Part shown: positions 62,224 through 64,000 of the stretch, one piece after another
Layout: the number at the start of each line of letters is the position of its first letter
How positions within the stretch are numbered: the first letter of the stretch is position 1
Assembly (NCBI GenBank): GCA_963666295.1
Contig: OY762707.1
Span: 62,001 to 126,000 of the forward strand
Reading direction: 5' to 3'
From: QZKY01 sp963666295
GTDB lineage: Bacteria > Pseudomonadota > Gammaproteobacteria > Burkholderiales > Burkholderiaceae_D
DNA: 64,000 nucleotides
The notes under the pieces: generated by a model
Database searches by the model: none
What the model saw: only the letters and a program-made list of their open reading frames with translations
What the model was told of the DNA's origin: nothing
Program-made: the position numbers and the translations under genes

Positions 62224-62251
62224 AATGCGCATAATTTATATTATGTCAAAT
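62224..62251 (+). other. dif: dif chromosome-dimer resolution site
   Basis: XerC arm AATGCGCATAA, centre TTTATA and XerD arm TTATGTCAAAT are contiguous, 28 bp. Compared with E. coli dif, 24 of 28 positions match; the changes are two outer bases of the XerC arm, one central base and one base of the XerD arm. The arm order on the + strand is as in E. coli. XerC/XerD would resolve chromosome dimers here, marking the terminus region. Confidence 0.85.
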
Positions 62252-62373
62252 TACATACCAGCATTAAAGGCAGTATGGGCAAGGTTGTCAGTACAACGAA
62301 ATCTTGGTAACCACCTTCTCTTCTGGTGATTTGGTAATTTATGAGAGATGTAGCTTTTGCTGAGGAAATGCGA
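62252..62373. other. Short stretch between dif and the distal cassette ORF
   Basis: No gene, repeat or site recognised. No R'' box matching the distal cassette's start (TTAGCC) is seen, so that cassette seems truncated. Confidence 0.4.
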
Positions 62374-62460
62374 CTACTCTACAATTTCACCTGAGACTAC
62401 GTGTCTTAGCACTGTCGCATTGCTGTGGCTGTCTTCGAGGACTTTCTGCAACTCAGTCAT
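62374..62460 (-). CDS. 28-residue ORF of a truncated distal gene cassette
   Basis: Reads MTELQKVLEDSHSNATVLRH then VVSGEIVE and stops. Its start is 27 nt after the predicted recombination point (62487), a leader length like the neighbouring cassette's. Too short for a domain; could be a remnant. Support is positional. Confidence 0.35.
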   Translation of the reverse strand: MTELQKVLEDSHSNATVLRHVVSGEIVE

Positions 62461-62481
62461 GGCGAATTTGTTTCACTAGGC

Positions 62482-62538
62482 GGCTAACGTTTGAATTCAG
62501 CGGCGCCGATAGGCGTCTTCTGGAATGATGGGTTGGGC
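62482..62538 (-). repeat. attC: attC-like site 1 (57 bp)
   Basis: On the minus strand R'' GCCCAAC (62538-62532) and R' GTTAGCC (62488-62482) enclose a folded stem (GACGCC / GGCGCC with a TATC loop, and ATTCC/GAATTC L boxes). R'' is the exact 7-base reverse complement of the start of the cassette it closes (GTTGGGC at 62830-62824), as required of a circular cassette. R' deviates at one position from GTTRRRY. Confidence 0.75.
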
Positions 62539-62829
62539 GTAAGCATTCGAATACTCATGACTCAAAAAATTGAATGCTCTGCGAATGGGCAAGAGCTTCA
62601 TCGATGAACAGTCGGAGTGCTACCGCAGCAACGTCTTTGTTCACTAAACGGTCAACAAAATAGAAGCCATCGGGTTCAATCGCATAGTTGTAAATCTCGG
62701 CCACCTGTCCGCGCGCGATGGGGCTTGGCAACTTCTTAAACAGCGCGGTCGGGTTGAAGTTTTCAGGCACGGCGAACTTAATCTTGTACTCTATTCCCAT
62801 ATGCGATGAATCTCTATGGTGACGCCCAA
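62488..62829 (-). mobile_element. Integron-type gene cassette (342 bp)
   Basis: Minus-strand cassette running from TTGGGC (62829) to the G of attC-like site 1 (62488). It holds a 28-nt leader and one ORF of 81 codons (62555-62800), then the attC. The leader, ORF size and complementarity of the ends fit a classical cassette. Confidence 0.75.
62555..62800 (-). CDS. Cassette-encoded hypothetical protein
   Basis: 81 residues: MGIEYKIKFAVPENFNPTAL then FYFVDRLVNKDVAAVALRLFIDEALAHS. Small acidic alpha/beta product of a type often carried by integron cassettes; no known function. It begins 29 bp after the recombination point and its stop is 16 bp from attC-like site 1. Confidence 0.7.
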   Translation of the reverse strand: MGIEYKIKFAVPENFNPTALFKKLPSPIARGQVAEIYNYAIEPDGFYFVDRLVNKDVAAVALRLFIDEALAHSQSIQFFES

Positions 62830-62893
62830 CTTGTTTTATTCAGCAAAACTGCATAATAACATCGGCTTTGCTGAATAACGTGTGAAGTTAATC
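62824..62893 (-). repeat. attC: attC-like site 2 (70 bp)
   Basis: On the minus strand R'' GATTAAC (62893-62887) and R' GTTGGGC (62830-62824, full GTTRRRY consensus) bracket a perfect 12-bp palindrome, TTATTCAGCAAA / TTTGCTGAATAA (62836-62847, 62867-62878). It would be the 3' end of the upstream cassette, probably that of the Mrr-type gene. Confidence 0.68.
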
Positions 62894-63046
62894 ACCACGA
62901 AACCCGCATGGTCATTGACTTGGCGGCATAGCGCACTTATTAACAAAACCGCTAAATTAGCAGCGCCATGGTAGCCACAATCGACATAAGCGGCACATAA
63001 ATTGCCGCACGCCGACGTCTGTTGCTAGATGCCCCCCTCCCGTAGA

Positions 63047-63922
63047 TTAATTGAGATCCCTAACCCCTCTACACTTCGGGAATTCAACACACCCCAAAAA
63101 TTGTTTGCCAGCATTTGTGCCTTGCTTTGCTATGCGTGCAACCATTTCTCCGCCACAACGTGGGCACGATGGGTCTAGCTGAGGCTCAACAGCAACTGGC
63201 GCTTGATGCCTCGGCTCTTTGGTTAGCTCAGTATGCTCTTTTTCGACAACTGCTTGCACTAGTGGGAGCATCTCTGCCAGTTTCTTGCCATCGATAAGCT
63301 CGATGGTAGCCTTGTCAGCAAAAGATTGTGCTTCGTTGGTAAACACCCCTGATGTGACAACAATACCGCCTGTGGCACCGTTTGCCACGATCACGCCCAT
63401 CAATTCACGTACGACTTGCACAGGAACTTTCCTGCTTCTCCAGTGTTTGCATTGAGCCAGAAAAACACCGCCCTCCTTCTTGAGCCTTAAATCAACGCCG
63501 CCGTCAGCACCATTCCCCCCCAACTCTACGACCGTGTACCCTCGCAAGCGAAACAACTCGCCAACAAACAATTCAAAATCGGGCCATGACATACTACGCA
63601 CGACTTCAGCGGCATCTCCTTCAACCGCATTGCGAACTAAAGATTCGCGCTTGCGTCTCCCTAGAATCGATAGGACAGAGCCAATAAGCAGTAACGACGG
63701 CACAAGGTATTGCCCTAAACCGGCAATTGCCTTGGTGAAATTCTTGACGGCAAAACTTCCTAACTGACCAGTACCAGGATTTGGTGCTGGTATCTCCATA
63801 ATCGCAAATTTGTGTAATACGAAATAGACAAGCATGGCAGCTATACAGCCGAGCCACCACGGTAAAGCTGCCGCAAGTTTTATCAGGTCTTCTGCGAGTG
63901 AAGACTTCTTTTTTTTAGTCAT
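63047..63922 (-). CDS. Membrane-anchored Mrr-type nuclease with topoisomerase zinc finger
   Basis: 291 residues. Two TM helices (WWLGCIAAMLVYFVLHKFAI, about 17-36; LVPSLLLIGSVLSILG, about 74-90). Mrr_cat domain with the PD-(D/E)xK core: SWPDFELFVGELFRLRGYTVVE, Asp in GADGGVDLRL, Q-x-K in LAQCKHW. The C-terminal C4 finger is CPRCGGEM...FLGCVEFPKCRG. Family members are restriction-type nucleases acting on modified or invading DNA. GAGGGGAATAAT-type ribosome site lies beyond. An attC-like site lies 154 bp downstream of its stop, so it may be a cassette gene. The upstream end of that cassette would be outside the window. Confidence 0.88.
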   Translation of the reverse strand: MTKKKKSSLAEDLIKLAAALPWWLGCIAAMLVYFVLHKFAIMEIPAPNPGTGQLGSFAVKNFTKAIAGLGQYLVPSLLLIGSVLSILGRRKRESLVRNAVEGDAAEVVRSMSWPDFELFVGELFRLRGYTVVELGGNGADGGVDLRLKKEGGVFLAQCKHWRSRKVPVQVVRELMGVIVANGATGGIVVTSGVFTNEAQSFADKATIELIDGKKLAEMLPLVQAVVEKEHTELTKEPRHQAPVAVEPQLDPSCPRCGGEMVARIAKQGTNAGKQFLGCVEFPKCRGVRDLN

Positions 63923-64000
63923 TTTTTGGCAATTAGGAGGGGAATAATGTTAATAATTTTACATTATCGAAATTTGTTATGGAACCGAAAATACCGACCG

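Noticed and set aside
62836..62878. IS903-like terminal inverted repeat (GGCTTTGCTGAATAA)
   Set aside because: The palindrome lies inside an attC-like site with proper R' and R'' boxes, and there is no transposase; the cassette explanation accounts for more of the sequence.
62930..62960. Second dif-like sequence (GCGCACTTATTAAC region)
   Set aside because: Only a few bases match the XerC arm and the XerD arm is absent.
62905..63046. A third attC-like site between the nuclease gene and attC-like site 2
   Set aside because: ATTAAC- and GTTG-type boxes are present, but they do not pair as R''/R' and the spacing is irregular.
1..64000. CRISPR arrays, rRNA genes and complete tRNA genes
   Set aside because: No spaced direct-repeat array and no rRNA or full tRNA sequence was recognised; the only tandem array is the coding repeat in rne.

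Overview
The window looks like a betaproteobacterial (Burkholderiales, probably Oxalobacteraceae-like) chromosome. The evidence is the gene set: rpsF-priB-rpsR-rplI, earP next to efp (Arg-type EF-P), ubiU/ubiV/ubiT, alaA-hom, moaA-mobA-moeA, and rne followed by rluC, a HAD phosphatase, a Rieske protein and sppA. Family-level placement is inference.

Layout. (1) 1 to about 10.2 kb is an integrated, phage- or satellite-like element. It carries a Toprim-type primase/helicase, a TubC_N-like protein, a T7 gp14-like internal virion protein, a DUF5681 (small-terminase-like) protein, and a coupled membrane protein plus secreted thermonuclease. No integrase is in the window. (2) Three insertion sequences of three families sit in the first 13 kb, each inside a gene: an IS21-like element in the thermonuclease (TSD CTCA), an IS1182-like element in the primase (TSD TA), and an IS5-like element in a diguanylate cyclase (TSD TCAG). 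In each case, removing the IS and one TSD copy in silico rejoins the reading frame. (3) 13 to 50 kb is mostly core genome: anaerobic ubiquinone synthesis, PhoH, PrxQ, threonine/alanine metabolism, the ribosomal S6 operon, lexA (with a perfect SOS box), trmJ, a cheW-MCP pair, suhB, earP-efp, yicC, a YbbP-type permease, rmuC, molybdopterin genes, and an RNase E with 22 tandem VPVAE pentapeptides. (4) 50 to 62 kb is an alpha-glucan/trehalose cluster on the minus strand: malQ, a treS-maltokinase fusion, glgX, treY, treZ. (5) 62.1 to 64 kb is the most unusual part. It holds a good dif site (XerC/XerD arms), then at least two attC-like sites bounding a classical integron gene cassette with an 81-codon ORF. 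Next to these lies a membrane-anchored Mrr-type nuclease gene that may itself be a cassette.

How it fits together. The glucan cluster would interconvert maltodextrin, maltose, trehalose and maltose-1-phosphate; glgE and glgB are not in the window. UbiUVT allow O2-independent ubiquinone synthesis. The dif site suggests the replication terminus is here, and the adjacent cassettes fit an integron array or CALIN beside the terminus, with the array continuing beyond the right edge.
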